A stretch of 49,441 nt of DNA, from positions 1 through 49,441 of the forward strand of contig CAYNSO010000018.1 in assembly GCA_964399735.1 (NCBI GenBank). The letters are read 5' to 3'. The notes beneath the pieces are model-generated. The model worked only from the letters and a program-made list of their open reading frames with translations. It ran no database searches and had not been told where the DNA came from. Positions 7,615 to 16,541 of this stretch are shown here, in pieces. This DNA is from Fontivivens sp964399735 (GTDB lineage Bacteria > Zhuqueibacterota > Zhuqueibacteria > Residuimicrobiales > Krinioviventaceae). The stretch's first letter is position 1, and every line of letters begins with the position of its first letter. The position numbers and the translations under genes are program-made.

Positions 7615-9798
7615 ATGACGCTTGTAAAAAAACTTGTCACTTGTTGCCTTTTCCTTATTATCCTTGCCAATGCCGGGTCTGCTGTTGCCGCAATTACCGG
7701 CGTTATCAAGGGTTCCATTATAGACGCTAAAACCAAAGAGCCCCTGCAAGCTGTGAATGTTATCGTCCAGGGAACGCTGCGCGGCGCCAGTACCGATGCC
7801 AGGGGACAATTTGTTATTCAAAACATGCCCCCCGGCGTTTTTACCGTGCGGGCTTCTATGATCGGCTACCGTACCATTACCATCCCCGATGTTAAAGTAC
7901 AGCCAGATCGGGAAAGTACCGTCAATTTTATTTTGGAAGACACTGTACTTGAATACGACCCCATTGTTGTTTTGGCCGGTAAAATGGAACAGCGCCTCGA
8001 TCAAACCAGTGTCTCCATGTCTGTTGTTACCTCTAAAGAAATTGAACGCCGCAACCCCACCAGCATTATCGAAGCCCTGGAAACCGCACCAGGCGTAAAC
8101 TTTATTGGCGATCAGATCAACATCCGCGGTTCAACCGGCTTTACCTTTGGCGCCGGTAATAAAACCTTGTTACTGCTCGATGGCGTGCCGGTATACGCCA
8201 GCGATACCGGCGCATTTAACTGGGATATGCTGCCGCCGCTGGATATTGAGCAAATTGAAGTGTTAAAAGGCGCAGGATCAACCCTGTGGGGCTCTTCCGC
8301 CCTCGGCGGCGTCGTCAATATCATCACCAAAGACCCGTCGCCGGAAGGGGAATTGCTGTTTGCCTATTCCGCAGCGAAATACGATAAACCCTATTACAGT
8401 GAATGGGAATGGACCGATCCCGACCGGCTGCATTACACCCGCGAAGACATGAGTTATAGTAAACGCCTTGGCAATATGGGCTTTCGGGTTTCCGGCAGCC
8501 GCTTCTTTTCCACCGGTCATACCGAACTGGGTGATTTTAAAAAATACAATCTCACCGGCAAGGTTGATTACCGCTTTAATAACGGCATCAAAATAATGGC
8601 TTATACCGCTTATAGTAATATCAACAAGGGTTTTTTCCTGCAATGGAAAGGACAAAACGATCCTTACCAGGTGGATGTTACCAACCTGTCCAATCGCGGC
8701 AAAGTGAATCAGATCAGTGTTTATACCAAAATTGTCGTGCCACTGTCGGCGCGCTTGGCCATCAATGCCCGCGCTTCGCTGAACCGCTCGCTGCTGGGCA
8801 ACCAGTTTGGCCGCGATGCCGATTTTAACCCGGCGTATGGTCAGGGTGGTGAATTACAAGCGGACTGGATTCCCTATCCCGGCCATGTTGTTACAATTGG
8901 CACACAATATCAGTCCGATAAAGGCAGCACCAAATACTTTGGCGAACACGAAGGCTATTTCCTTGGCCCTTATATTCAGGACGAATGGAAAGCCCGCGAA
9001 AACCTGCGGTTTACCACCGGTTTCAGGTATGACCGCTATAAACTGGTTAAAGGCGAAAAAGAAGACCTGTTCAGCCCCCGTTTTGGCATTAACTGGCAGC
9101 CATGGCCAACCACAAGTCTGCGCGGATCAGTAGGCAGCGGCTTTCGGGCGGCGACGATCATTGAACGCTTTCTTGAACTGTCGATCATGAACTTTAAAGT
9201 TCAAGCCAACCCGGATCTGAAATCGGAAAGTTCCTGGGCGTATGATCTGGGGGTGCGACAATATATAAACCAGGACTGGAATGTTGACATATCTTTCTTC
9301 CGCAACGACTATTGGGAACTGATCGAAGCGCATTTAGACCTGATCCGCGGCCAGATTCAGTTCCGTAATATTCCCCGCGCCCGCATTCAGGGCATCGAGG
9401 CAACGACCAATTTCAGCTACCCGGTATTCCTGTTCGGCATCGACTGGACGCCCGGCATTCAGGCCAGTCTCACCTGGATGGATCACGAAGATTTGAAATA
9501 CCATGAACCGTTGACCTACAGACCAAATATACTGTCAACAATCAAAACCTCGCTCAAGGCAAAAAACACAACTCTGCAAATAGATTATCGTTACGCCAGT
9601 GAAATCGATGTAGTAAAAATTTACCCCATCAATGACCGCGTCCCTATGAAATTTGTCGATATGCGGCTGGATTATGATTGGGGCTCGTTCACCATACAGC
9701 TTGGCGTTATCAATCTGTTCCAGTATAATTACGCTCCGCGTGAAACCGATTTAATGCCCATGCGTACCTATACCGTCGGTTTAAAGGGACGATTATAA
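7615..9798 (+). CDS. TonB-dependent outer-membrane receptor (second copy)
   Basis: This 727-residue TonB-dependent receptor is paralogous to the one at 832. It has a signal peptide (about residues 1-26), a carboxypeptidase-regulatory-like domain (about 28-115), a plug (about 120-240, with NIRGSTGFTFGAGN, LLLLDGVPVYASD and EQIEVLKGAGSTLWGSSALG) and a long barrel. Matching segments throughout the barrel (ILDRF-like ERF near a FRAAT motif, LTWMDHED, YRPN, YRY, YPINDRVP) show that the two receptors are copies of one family. Unlike copy 1 it ends in GLKGRL and lacks a terminal aromatic residue. AAAGGTGA lies close before the ATG. A strong terminator follows at 9814. The substrate is unknown. Two receptors with different plugs and partners may take up related ligands. 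Confidence 0.93.
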   Translation: MTLVKKLVTCCLFLIILANAGSAVAAITGVIKGSIIDAKTKEPLQAVNVIVQGTLRGASTDARGQFVIQNMPPGVFTVRASMIGYRTITIPDVKVQPDRESTVNFILEDTVLEYDPIVVLAGKMEQRLDQTSVSMSVVTSKEIERRNPTSIIEALETAPGVNFIGDQINIRGSTGFTFGAGNKTLLLLDGVPVYASDTGAFNWDMLPPLDIEQIEVLKGAGSTLWGSSALGGVVNIITKDPSPEGELLFAYSAAKYDKPYYSEWEWTDPDRLHYTREDMSYSKRLGNMGFRVSGSRFFSTGHTELGDFKKYNLTGKVDYRFNNGIKIMAYTAYSNINKGFFLQWKGQNDPYQVDVTNLSNRGKVNQISVYTKIVVPLSARLAINARASLNRSLLGNQFGRDADFNPAYGQGGELQADWIPYPGHVVTIGTQYQSDKGSTKYFGEHEGYFLGPYIQDEWKARENLRFTTGFRYDRYKLVKGEKEDLFSPRFGINWQPWPTTSLRGSVGSGFRAATIIERFLELSIMNFKVQANPDLKSESSWAYDLGVRQYINQDWNVDISFFRNDYWELIEAHLDLIRGQIQFRNIPRARIQGIEATTNFSYPVFLFGIDWTPGIQASLTWMDHEDLKYHEPLTYRPNILSTIKTSLKAKNTTLQIDYRYASEIDVVKIYPINDRVPMKFVDMRLDYDWGSFTIQLGVINLFQYNYAPRETDLMPMRTYTVGLKGRL

Positions 9799-9813
9799 TA
9801 CTCTAGGTTGTAA

Positions 9814-9855
9814 TAAAGCCCGTTATTTTCAGAATAACGGGCTTTACTATTTTTA
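9814..9855 (+). terminator. Rho-independent terminator closing cassette 2
   Basis: A perfect 14-base-pair stem is formed by TAAAGCCCGTTATT (9814-9827) and AATAACGGGCTTTA (9833-9846), with loop TTCAG. A T-rich tail (CTATTTTTA) follows. It lies 15 bases after the second receptor gene. Confidence 0.9.
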
Positions 9856-9860
9856 TAAAT

Positions 9861-10068
9861 CAGCGTGCAGGATGGGGTCGTTTATAATCATTATATGATC
9901 CATAATATTAACCGGTATGGAATTAATCCACGATACAAATATAACAGCTACCCCATCGTCCAGCCTGAATGATGGGGTATTTGTATTACCATGATTTTTT
10001 TGTTCCGTGATACAATGCGTCAAGTTCATATCCGGCAAAATACTGATATGACCCCATCCTGCTGGCTG
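9861..10068. repeat. Fold-back element of about 208 bases with imperfect terminal inverted repeats
   Basis: The outer ends CAGCGTGCAGGATGGGGTC (9861-9879) and GACCCCATCCTGCTGGCTG (10050-10068) are inverted repeats matching at 17 of 19 bases. Inside, TACCCCATC (9949-9957) pairs with GATGGGGTA (9971-9979) around a 13-base loop, flanked by ATACAAA (9933-9939) and TTTGTAT (9980-9986). The GATGGGGT core thus appears four times, in alternating orientation. No convincing gene lies in it; a 61-codon minus-strand frame has no ribosome binding site or recognisable content. It fits a degraded MITE-like or palindromic intergenic element between two convergent genes. Confidence 0.5.
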
Positions 10069-10073
10069 GCTGA

Positions 10074-11051
10074 TTACAATAGTTTTAACGCCGCTTCTCG
10101 TTCTGCCAACAATTTTTCAACAGCATCTATATCATCCGGCGACAAAACCCAATCCGCGGCGCCGGTAAAATCATCAAGTTGTTCGGGCTTGCGGGCGCCG
10201 ACAATTGCTGCAGTCACTTCCGGGCGGCGCAGGGTCCAGGCAATTGCCAATTCCTGGGTGGTTTTGCCGTTACGGGCGGCAATAGCGGTCAATCCTTCCA
10301 CCAGCCGTAAATTGACGCTCAGTTCGGGTTCGTGAAAATGCGGATCGCGAGAGCGATGATCTGTTTCCGGCAAATTCGCCACCCGCTCGCGGGTAAATGC
10401 ACCGGTCAGCAAGCCCTTGAACATGGGGCTGTAACCGATTACTCCAATATTGTGACGCTTGCACCAGGGCAGGGTTTCCTTTTCAATGCCGCGTGCCAGC
10501 ATACTAAATGGCGGCTGCAACGACGCCACAGGGTGAATTTCTTCAATCCGTGTTAGCTGCGCAGCGTTAAAATTACACACCCCGCCATAATGGACTTTGC
10601 CTTCGGCCACCAGTTCGGCAATGGCGCTCCAGCCTTCTTCAATATCTTCATCCGGCATGGGCCAATGCAGCTGGTACAGGTCAATTCGCTCTATTTGCAG
10701 GCGCCTCAGGCTGTCTTCGCATTCTTTAATAATATTATCACGTTTCAAATTATAATCAATTTCTTTGTTTTTGTTCCAAACGCGGGCGCATTTGGTGGCA
10801 ATATAAGGCTTGTCTTGCATACCCTTTAATGCCTTGCCAACTAAAATTTCGCTGTGGCCCAGTCCATACACCGCGGCTGTATCGATCCAGTTAATGCCCA
10901 GATCCAGCGCCCTGTGGATAGTAGCAATGGAAACCTGGTCATCCTGCGGGCCCCAGCCAAACTTCCAGTCCTCGCCGCCCATAACCCAGGTACCCAAACC
11001 AATGGCGCTAAAATGAAATTCGGTCCACCCCAGTTTGTTTTTTTTCATCAT
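10074..11051 (-). CDS. Aldo/keto reductase family oxidoreductase
   Basis: This 325-residue cytosolic enzyme belongs to the aldo/keto reductase superfamily, which reduces aldehydes or ketones with NADPH on a (beta/alpha)8 barrel. The catalytic tetrad is visible: Asp and Tyr in WIDTAAVYGLGHSE (about residues 55-68), Lys in YIATKCARVWN (about 85), and His in LYQLHWPMPDEDIEEGW (about 126-142). The C-terminal cofactor region has IAWTLRRPEVTAAIVGARKPEQL. Two ATG codons lie side by side (11051 and 11048). AAGGG is better spaced for the second, so the protein may be one residue shorter. It stands alone, divergent from the YihY gene about 100 bases away. The physiological substrate cannot be inferred; the nearest style is the general-stress/IolS-like subfamily. 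Confidence 0.92.
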   Translation of the reverse strand: MMKKNKLGWTEFHFSAIGLGTWVMGGEDWKFGWGPQDDQVSIATIHRALDLGINWIDTAAVYGLGHSEILVGKALKGMQDKPYIATKCARVWNKNKEIDYNLKRDNIIKECEDSLRRLQIERIDLYQLHWPMPDEDIEEGWSAIAELVAEGKVHYGGVCNFNAAQLTRIEEIHPVASLQPPFSMLARGIEKETLPWCKRHNIGVIGYSPMFKGLLTGAFTRERVANLPETDHRSRDPHFHEPELSVNLRLVEGLTAIAARNGKTTQELAIAWTLRRPEVTAAIVGARKPEQLDDFTGAADWVLSPDDIDAVEKLLAEREAALKLL

Positions 11052-11151
11052 TGCCCTTAATCTTTTACTTGCTTTTTCCTTAATCTATTATTATAATTTA
11101 GAATAACGTTTGTTAAATGCAATTGAATTATCATCCAGTTTGTGATTTATT

Positions 11152-12507
11152 ATGAAATCATGGATCAAGGATATTATTTCTTTTATCAAATCCCTGCAAG
11201 AATTTATAACGCATGATCTTTGGGCGTTGGATTTTAGCAAAGTATCGCGCGCCCGGGCTTTATTTTACAAACAACTGCTTTTAATATACCTGGTAATTCG
11301 GGGGTTTTTCAGCGACCGCCTGCTTATTCGCGCTTCGGCGCTGGTTTACGCTACTCTGTTATCCATTGTTCCCCTGCTGGCGGTTATGTTCTCGTTGCTC
11401 AAGGGTTTTGGCTATCATAACAAGCTGGAACCGGCGTTGGTGACCCTGATGGAGCCCCTGGGTCAACAAGCAGTTCAATCTATTGTGCCAACCATTATCA
11501 GTTTTGTCGACAATGTCAAAGTTGGCGCCCTTGGTTCAGTCGGCTTTTTATTGCTTTTTCTTTCCGTATTATCCATCGTCAACAATATTGAACGCGCTTT
11601 TAACGATGTTTGGAAAATCCGTAAAACCCGCAGCATCCACCGCCGCTTTACCGATTATGTAAGCGTTTTAATTGTCGGGCCGCTGTTGGTATTTGTTTTT
11701 ATGGGCGTCTCTGCTTCAATGCAAAGCATGGTTTTTGTTCAAGCCATAAGTAAAATACCCGGCATTCCATTCCTGTATAATAAAACCGTGCCTTTTTTAT
11801 TTACCTGGATTTTTATTTGTTTTATATTGATCTATGTGCCAAATACCAAAGTAAAATTCCGTTCGGCATTATGGGGTTCAGCGCTTTCGGCTATTTTATG
11901 GGTTATGTCCAATTATTTCTTTGCTCATTTTATAGTCAGTTCTTACCAATACGGCGCAAAAACAGCCATCTATGCCGGCTTTGCCACCTTGCCGCTTTTT
12001 TTATTATGGATATTTATAAGCTGGGCTATTATGCTGTTGGGAGTGGAATTTTCCTACGTACATCAAAACAGCGACAAAATTTCCTGGGAACTGCGCGATA
12101 CCAATTACAGCCATTCGGTAAAAGACATTACCGCACTTAAAATCATGTTGTTCTGCGGGGAACGGTTTTACAAGGGAGAAAAGGCGCCGGTAATCTCTGA
12201 AATGATCGAGGCGTTTAACATGCCGCAGCCCTTACTACTCGATATTCTGAATATGCTGGTCGATCAGGGCCTCTTGTATATTATTGACAGCGAACCTGCA
12301 GGCTATGTTCCGGCGAAAAGCCTGGAAAAAATTACTGTCTATGAAATCTATGAAAAAACCGGTACTTTTGGCCTTAATACTGTTCAGGAAACCGGACAGC
12401 ATGAAATCAGCGCAATGGCCGAGGGAATCCGGGAACAAATGGATAATGCAATAAAAACCTCTTTAGAGAATCACAATTTACTGGATTTATTAAAAAAATC
12501 TACCTGA
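11152..12507 (+). CDS. YihY/BrkB family inner-membrane protein
   Basis: This 451-residue integral membrane protein belongs to the YihY/virulence factor BrkB family, once mislabelled ribonuclease BN. It has a short cytoplasmic N terminus, about six membrane helices between roughly residues 50 and 300 (including LVYATLLSIVPLLAVMFSLL and GFLLLFLSVLSIVNNIERAF), and the family pattern of conserved small and Pro residues near the first helix. The C-terminal cytoplasmic domain of about 130 residues resembles a winged-helix fold (AFNMPQPLLLDILNMLVDQG). Such C-terminal extensions are common in long members. The role in the cell is not settled for this family. It is followed 20 bases later by a lamin-tail-domain protein, probably in one transcript. 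The ribosome binding site is weak. Confidence 0.9.
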   Translation: MKSWIKDIISFIKSLQEFITHDLWALDFSKVSRARALFYKQLLLIYLVIRGFFSDRLLIRASALVYATLLSIVPLLAVMFSLLKGFGYHNKLEPALVTLMEPLGQQAVQSIVPTIISFVDNVKVGALGSVGFLLLFLSVLSIVNNIERAFNDVWKIRKTRSIHRRFTDYVSVLIVGPLLVFVFMGVSASMQSMVFVQAISKIPGIPFLYNKTVPFLFTWIFICFILIYVPNTKVKFRSALWGSALSAILWVMSNYFFAHFIVSSYQYGAKTAIYAGFATLPLFLLWIFISWAIMLLGVEFSYVHQNSDKISWELRDTNYSHSVKDITALKIMLFCGERFYKGEKAPVISEMIEAFNMPQPLLLDILNMLVDQGLLYIIDSEPAGYVPAKSLEKITVYEIYEKTGTFGLNTVQETGQHEISAMAEGIREQMDNAIKTSLENHNLLDLLKKST

Positions 12508-12527
12508 AAATATAAAAAGGGGAATGT

Positions 12528-14231
12528 ATGAACAAACCGGCGCTTTTTGTTCTGGCTTTTCTGAGCTGTTCTGCAATTGTTTATTCACAAATTGTGCTCA
12601 GCGAGATCATGTTTAATCCAACCGGTAACGAAAGATATAACGAATTCATTGAAATTTTCAATTCCGCCAACGATGCAATTGATCTTGACGGCTGGATGAT
12701 CGGTGACGGTGACAAATGCAGCGTAATTATTGCCCATAAACAGGGGCTGTCGCTGGCGCCGAAACAGTACGGTTTAATTCTAGTACCCAATTATTTTACC
12801 GGGAACGGGATATATGATAAAACGATTCCTGCCTCTGCCCTGGTTGTTACAATCAATTCATCTCAATTCGGCGCTAACGGCCTTGCCAATGACCGCAGCG
12901 AAACAATTACCCTGTACAAACCGGACAGCAGCATTGCCGCCTTTTACCAATACAGTATGCCCACCGAGGACGGCATTTCTGATGAAAAAAGACTCATTAC
13001 CGGCAATGATGATGTGAGTAACTGGGGCCATTCCCTGGCAGTCAACGGCACGCCAGGCGCCAGAAACTCTATTGCCCCAAAAGAATACGATGCTGCGCTC
13101 AACCTGGAGTCTTTACAAATTTCCCCTGCAAAACCCGCTTGCGGGGAACCGATTACTATATCTGTTATTATAGATAATGCCGGAACAATGCAATTACAAA
13201 ATATCAACATCCTCTTTACCCTGAAATCGATGATCGATCCAGGTTTGCCGACGGTTTGTGACAGCGTAAAAATACCCTCTTTGCAGCCATTTCAATCATT
13301 GACCATACATTCGGTTTTATACAACATCCCTTCCGGGGTCGATTCGCTGTCCATCCGGGTTGAGCAGGAACAGGATCAGGAACTGACCAATAATTATTAT
13401 GCCGGAGAACTGCTGTGCGGCTATCCCCAACAGGCGCTGGTGATCAATGAAATTATGTTCGCTCCCCTTTCGGGCATGAAGGAATGGGTCGAATTATACA
13501 ATCCCGGCTTTTCTCCGGTAACCGTAAAAAACTGGCAAATAAGCAACAGTTCATCCAAACCGGTAACAGTTACCGATTCCCTGCTTATTGTTTATCCCCA
13601 AAACTTTATTGTCATAGCAAAAGACTCGGCTATTTTTAGCATACTTTTGTCCGAGGCGGCGGTTGTGGTTTGTAATAAATTCCCCGCTCTGGGGAATGAT
13701 GCGGATAGCCTGTTCGTTTACGATGGCGCTGGTTCGATCACTGAACAGGCAGCATGGATAGCCGGTTCCGAGAAAAAAAAGGGCGTTTCTCTGGAGCGAA
13801 TCAATCCCCAAAATCCGTCACACTATAAAAACAACTGGAATTATTGCCTGTCGGCAGACGGTCACACCGCAGGCATGGTCAACAGTGTTTTTAGTAAAGA
13901 ACTTGCTGCGGCAACGCGGCTGAGCATTTTTCCAGATCCGTTTTCGCCTGATAATGACGGCATAGACGACCAGACGGCCATTCACTACAATTTGCCGGAA
14001 CTCACAGCTACGATCAATATACGTATATTTGATATAAAAGGACGACAGGTGCGGTTTTTGCAAAACAATCAACCAACGGCTGCAAATGGAACGGTTTTTT
14101 GGGATGGCCGTGATGATGAAGGAATATGCTGCCGGATCGGTATTTATATTGTTTTTCTTGAAGCACGGAATTCCCGTAACGAGTGGCTCGATCAAGTCTA
14201 TGCAACGCTGGTTCTGGCTAAAAATTTATAA
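12528..14231 (+). CDS. Secreted protein with two lamin-tail domains and a FlgD-like C-terminal domain
   Basis: This is a 567-residue exported protein with a signal peptide (about residues 1-21, ending IVYSQ). The first lamin-tail domain covers about residues 22-180 (IVLSEIMFNPTGNERYNEFI, then IDLDGWMIGDG). A CARDB-like or Ig-like beta domain follows (about 185-300). The second lamin-tail domain covers about 303-440 (LVINEIMFAP, then KEWVELYNPG). A C-terminal FlgD-type Ig domain ends the protein (about 468-567: IFPDPFSPDNDG, IRIFDIKGRQVRFL, VFWDGRDDEG). The ending fits T9SS or related surface export, but lacks the usual lysine-rich last residues. Lamin-tail domains in bacteria are often found with surface enzymes and adhesion modules; no catalytic domain is seen here. 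GGGG lies 5 bases before the ATG. Confidence 0.85.
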   Translation: MNKPALFVLAFLSCSAIVYSQIVLSEIMFNPTGNERYNEFIEIFNSANDAIDLDGWMIGDGDKCSVIIAHKQGLSLAPKQYGLILVPNYFTGNGIYDKTIPASALVVTINSSQFGANGLANDRSETITLYKPDSSIAAFYQYSMPTEDGISDEKRLITGNDDVSNWGHSLAVNGTPGARNSIAPKEYDAALNLESLQISPAKPACGEPITISVIIDNAGTMQLQNINILFTLKSMIDPGLPTVCDSVKIPSLQPFQSLTIHSVLYNIPSGVDSLSIRVEQEQDQELTNNYYAGELLCGYPQQALVINEIMFAPLSGMKEWVELYNPGFSPVTVKNWQISNSSSKPVTVTDSLLIVYPQNFIVIAKDSAIFSILLSEAAVVVCNKFPALGNDADSLFVYDGAGSITEQAAWIAGSEKKKGVSLERINPQNPSHYKNNWNYCLSADGHTAGMVNSVFSKELAAATRLSIFPDPFSPDNDGIDDQTAIHYNLPELTATINIRIFDIKGRQVRFLQNNQPTAANGTVFWDGRDDEGICCRIGIYIVFLEARNSRNEWLDQVYATLVLAKNL

Positions 14232-14236
14232 TGTTC

Positions 14237-15208
14237 TTATTGAGGTATTTCCTGCTCTCTATTCTCTTCATGCCATTTTTCGTGAGCCAATTCATTTTCT
14301 TTAAACTTTTCCAACTCTTTTTCCAAAGCTTTTAAAAAAGAATCGGGCAATACATCATGCGGAATAAAATTATGAGATGAATCCAGAACGCCCGATAAAA
14401 TCAATATTCTTTCCACATCTTTTAATTGCTGGTTTAACTGGGGAATTTGCTGCAAAGAAAAATTCAAACTTTTTACAGGATCTTCACCAGGCGGCGGAGG
14501 AGGAGGAAGCATTCTGCGCCAAAATAGCCGCTGCTGATTTTCCAGGTTTTCAATTTGCTTTTGTAAATCCTGGTCACTTTTAAAATCGAGCCTTTTTTTC
14601 AAGTCAACATCCAGCGAAACAGTAATTCCGCTATCGGCCTGAAATACTACCTGCCGACGCAAATGCTTTAATGTAGAGTCCTTTTGCCAGAGATTTTGCA
14701 TTTCCCAATGCAAATCCTTCATCTCTTGTAACTGATCGGCAAGGGCGCTTTTCTTCTTTTCATCCCAATCATAATGACGTGGAGATCTCCAGTTAAATTT
14801 ATCACTTTTAAAAACTCTTTTAAAAGACGGCGGCGCCGGAAATTTCGGACGCCCTGTGGCAGCGCTGCTCCTGGACTTTTCTTCCAGCTCAAAAATTTGT
14901 ATTACCTCTTCAGGAGGTACCAAGGTGTCCTGTACAGTCAAATTCAAAATATCTGCGGCAACTTGTTCTATCTCTTCGGGGGCTACCTGATTTTTATCTG
15001 CCCTGAGCATAAAATCATCTATCTTTTGTCTCAATACTTCTTTTTGTTCTCCTTCTGGCACCATAGCCAGCAGATCATTGCCAAACATTTGTAAAGAAGA
15101 GCTGAGAATATTATCCTTGACCTGCTGATCTTTAACAAGCAAAAAGAAAATGGCAACAGAAAGAATAAACACAAAAAAACCAACCAAAATACTTTTCAAA
15201 AACTTCAT
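14237..15208 (-). CDS. Membrane-anchored, proline- and glutamine-rich coiled-coil protein of unknown function
   Basis: This protein has 323 residues when started at ATG 15208. That start has GGAG 8 bases upstream and opens directly into the membrane segment; a longer frame from 15244 adds 12 residues. One N-terminal membrane helix (about residues 4-27: FLKSILVGFFVFILSVAIFF) is followed by a soluble region. This contains acidic helices (40-105), a basic/Pro-rich linker (115-145) and amphipathic helices with many Gln and Leu (about 145-230). A PPPPPPGED hinge (about 237-245) and a long charged C-terminal helix follow. It has the look of a periplasmic helical protein anchored in the inner membrane. 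I recognise no family and give no function. Its end is convergent with the lamin-tail gene, 5 bases away. Confidence 0.72.
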   Translation of the reverse strand: MKFLKSILVGFFVFILSVAIFFLLVKDQQVKDNILSSSLQMFGNDLLAMVPEGEQKEVLRQKIDDFMLRADKNQVAPEEIEQVAADILNLTVQDTLVPPEEVIQIFELEEKSRSSAATGRPKFPAPPSFKRVFKSDKFNWRSPRHYDWDEKKKSALADQLQEMKDLHWEMQNLWQKDSTLKHLRRQVVFQADSGITVSLDVDLKKRLDFKSDQDLQKQIENLENQQRLFWRRMLPPPPPPGEDPVKSLNFSLQQIPQLNQQLKDVERILILSGVLDSSHNFIPHDVLPDSFLKALEKELEKFKENELAHEKWHEENREQEIPQ

Positions 15209-15280
15209 ATCTAACTCCATCAATAAACGGAGAATATCTACCAATACAACAAAATATCAAGCAGCCAGGTTCCATTTTTA

Positions 15281-16165
15281 TTATTGTGGAACAATTAATC
15301 GGAGAGCCTGAGGTTGAATGGAAACATTCAACTGTGTTCCGGCATCCACCGGCTCGCCATCATAATGAAACGGCCCTGGTTTTTCGCGGATAATTTGCAC
15401 AGACTTGACGCGGTACCGTTCATACTTGCGGATTTTATCTATCTTGCCGGTAAATATTTTCGGCAAATGAAAAAGAGCATATGGTAAATTCACCCGATGT
15501 AAAATACATACGTCGAGATAGCCGTCATCCGGAAGGGCGTCGGGAGCAATGATAGCGCCCACACCCCATTGCCGCTGATTGGCAATGGTCACCAGCAATG
15601 CCGGTATAGCAATTTGCTTGCCATCAAATTTCAATATAAACACTTCCGGCTTGTAAAACAAAAATTCACGAAAGCCAATATAGAAATAAGGTAGTGGCCC
15701 ACGGATATTTCCTTCATCAAATATTTTGCCGATTATGGCGTCAAAACCCATACCGGTAACAATAAAAAATGTCCGGTCTTCTATCTTGCCGGCATCAATA
15801 ATCTTTACCTTGCCGTTAAGCAACAACCGGGTTGCCCGGTTTATGGATAACGGTATATCCATGTTACGCGCCAAACCGTTACCGGAGCCAATTGGAATGA
15901 TTCCTGCAGCTGTTTGGGTATATAACAGGGCGGTGGCAACTTCATTAACAGTGCCATCTCCTCCAACTGCCACCACGGCGTCATAACCCTTTTGCGATGC
16001 TTCTTTGGCTAACTTGTGCGCATGCCCGCGATATTGAGTTTCCTCAAAATCATAATCGAACGGGGCTTTATTGAGTGAACTTTCAATTAGTTTCCGAACA
16101 ATTAACGGGCTGCGAATAAGGCCCGATGTTGGGTTGTGTATAAATTTAACTTTGTCTAATTTCAA
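15281..16165 (-). CDS. Diacylglycerol/lipid kinase family protein (YegS/BmrU type)
   Basis: This 294-residue protein belongs to the DAGK_cat/YegS/BmrU lipid kinase family. Members phosphorylate diacylglycerol or related lipids with ATP at the inner face of the membrane. The family motifs are in place: FIHNPTSG (about residues 9-16), VVAVGGDGTVNEVATAL (about 64-80, nucleotide-binding GGDGT), and IIPIGSGNGLARNM (about 88-101). The C-terminal beta sandwich follows with PDDGYLDVCILH and FHYDGEPVD. The start is TTG 16165: an in-frame TAA lies two codons upstream, so no longer start exists, and GGAAA precedes it. It is well separated from its neighbours. It could scavenge diacylglycerol from phospholipid turnover; the lipid specificity is not readable. 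Confidence 0.9.
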   Translation of the reverse strand: MKLDKVKFIHNPTSGLIRSPLIVRKLIESSLNKAPFDYDFEETQYRGHAHKLAKEASQKGYDAVVAVGGDGTVNEVATALLYTQTAAGIIPIGSGNGLARNMDIPLSINRATRLLLNGKVKIIDAGKIEDRTFFIVTGMGFDAIIGKIFDEGNIRGPLPYFYIGFREFLFYKPEVFILKFDGKQIAIPALLVTIANQRQWGVGAIIAPDALPDDGYLDVCILHRVNLPYALFHLPKIFTGKIDKIRKYERYRVKSVQIIREKPGPFHYDGEPVDAGTQLNVSIQPQALRLIVPQ

Positions 16166-16263
16166 ACGTTATTGTTTCCAGCTTGTGTTGTTGGGTTCCT
16201 TTACATTGCTTACAACTTTTGCAGCTTTAATTTTTTTTCATGTAACACGCATGATCAGTTATA

Positions 16264-16485
16264 TTAATTTATAAAATATTTAAGCAAAGTATTGAAAAAC
16301 ATATATAATATTTTCATGCCAAAAGGAACAGCAGCAACCTCGGCTTCACTTTCATTTAAAAGCGATACTGCTGCATAAGCAAAAAACGCCGCTAACAGAA
16401 ACAATAATTGAAACACAAATATCTTTTTTCCTGAAAGGCAAGAACATTGCTTATGCTCTTTCAAGTTTTTTTCAGATCTGAACAT
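16264..16485 (-). CDS. Possible small single-span membrane protein
   Basis: This is a 73-codon frame with ATG 16485 and GGAAAG about 8 bases upstream. The N terminus is charged and carries a CSCLSGKK stretch. One clear membrane helix follows (about residues 22-43: IFVFQLLFLLAAFFAYAAVSLL), and the C terminus is amphipathic. It lies 56 bases downstream of the methyltransferase gene, so it could be co-transcribed with it. It is unlike anything I recognise. Coding is plausible because of the ordered layout (charged, membrane, tail), but it is short and could be chance. Confidence 0.45.
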   Translation of the reverse strand: MFRSEKNLKEHKQCSCLSGKKIFVFQLLFLLAAFFAYAAVSLLNESEAEVAAVPFGMKILYMFFNTLLKYFIN

Positions 16486-16541
16486 TTTTCTTTCCGAACT
16501 TGCTTGAATAATAACTAGAGATTTTAAAAATTAAAAATAAT

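Noticed and set aside
362..9798. SusC/SusD polysaccharide-utilisation locus
   Set aside because: The lipoproteins are too small and beta-rich for SusD, the receptors are too short for SusC, and no glycoside hydrolase is present.
9853..10335. Small frames over the fold-back element and the aldo/keto reductase end
   Set aside because: They have no ribosome binding site or recognisable protein content and are explained by the palindromic element and the antisense of the reductase.
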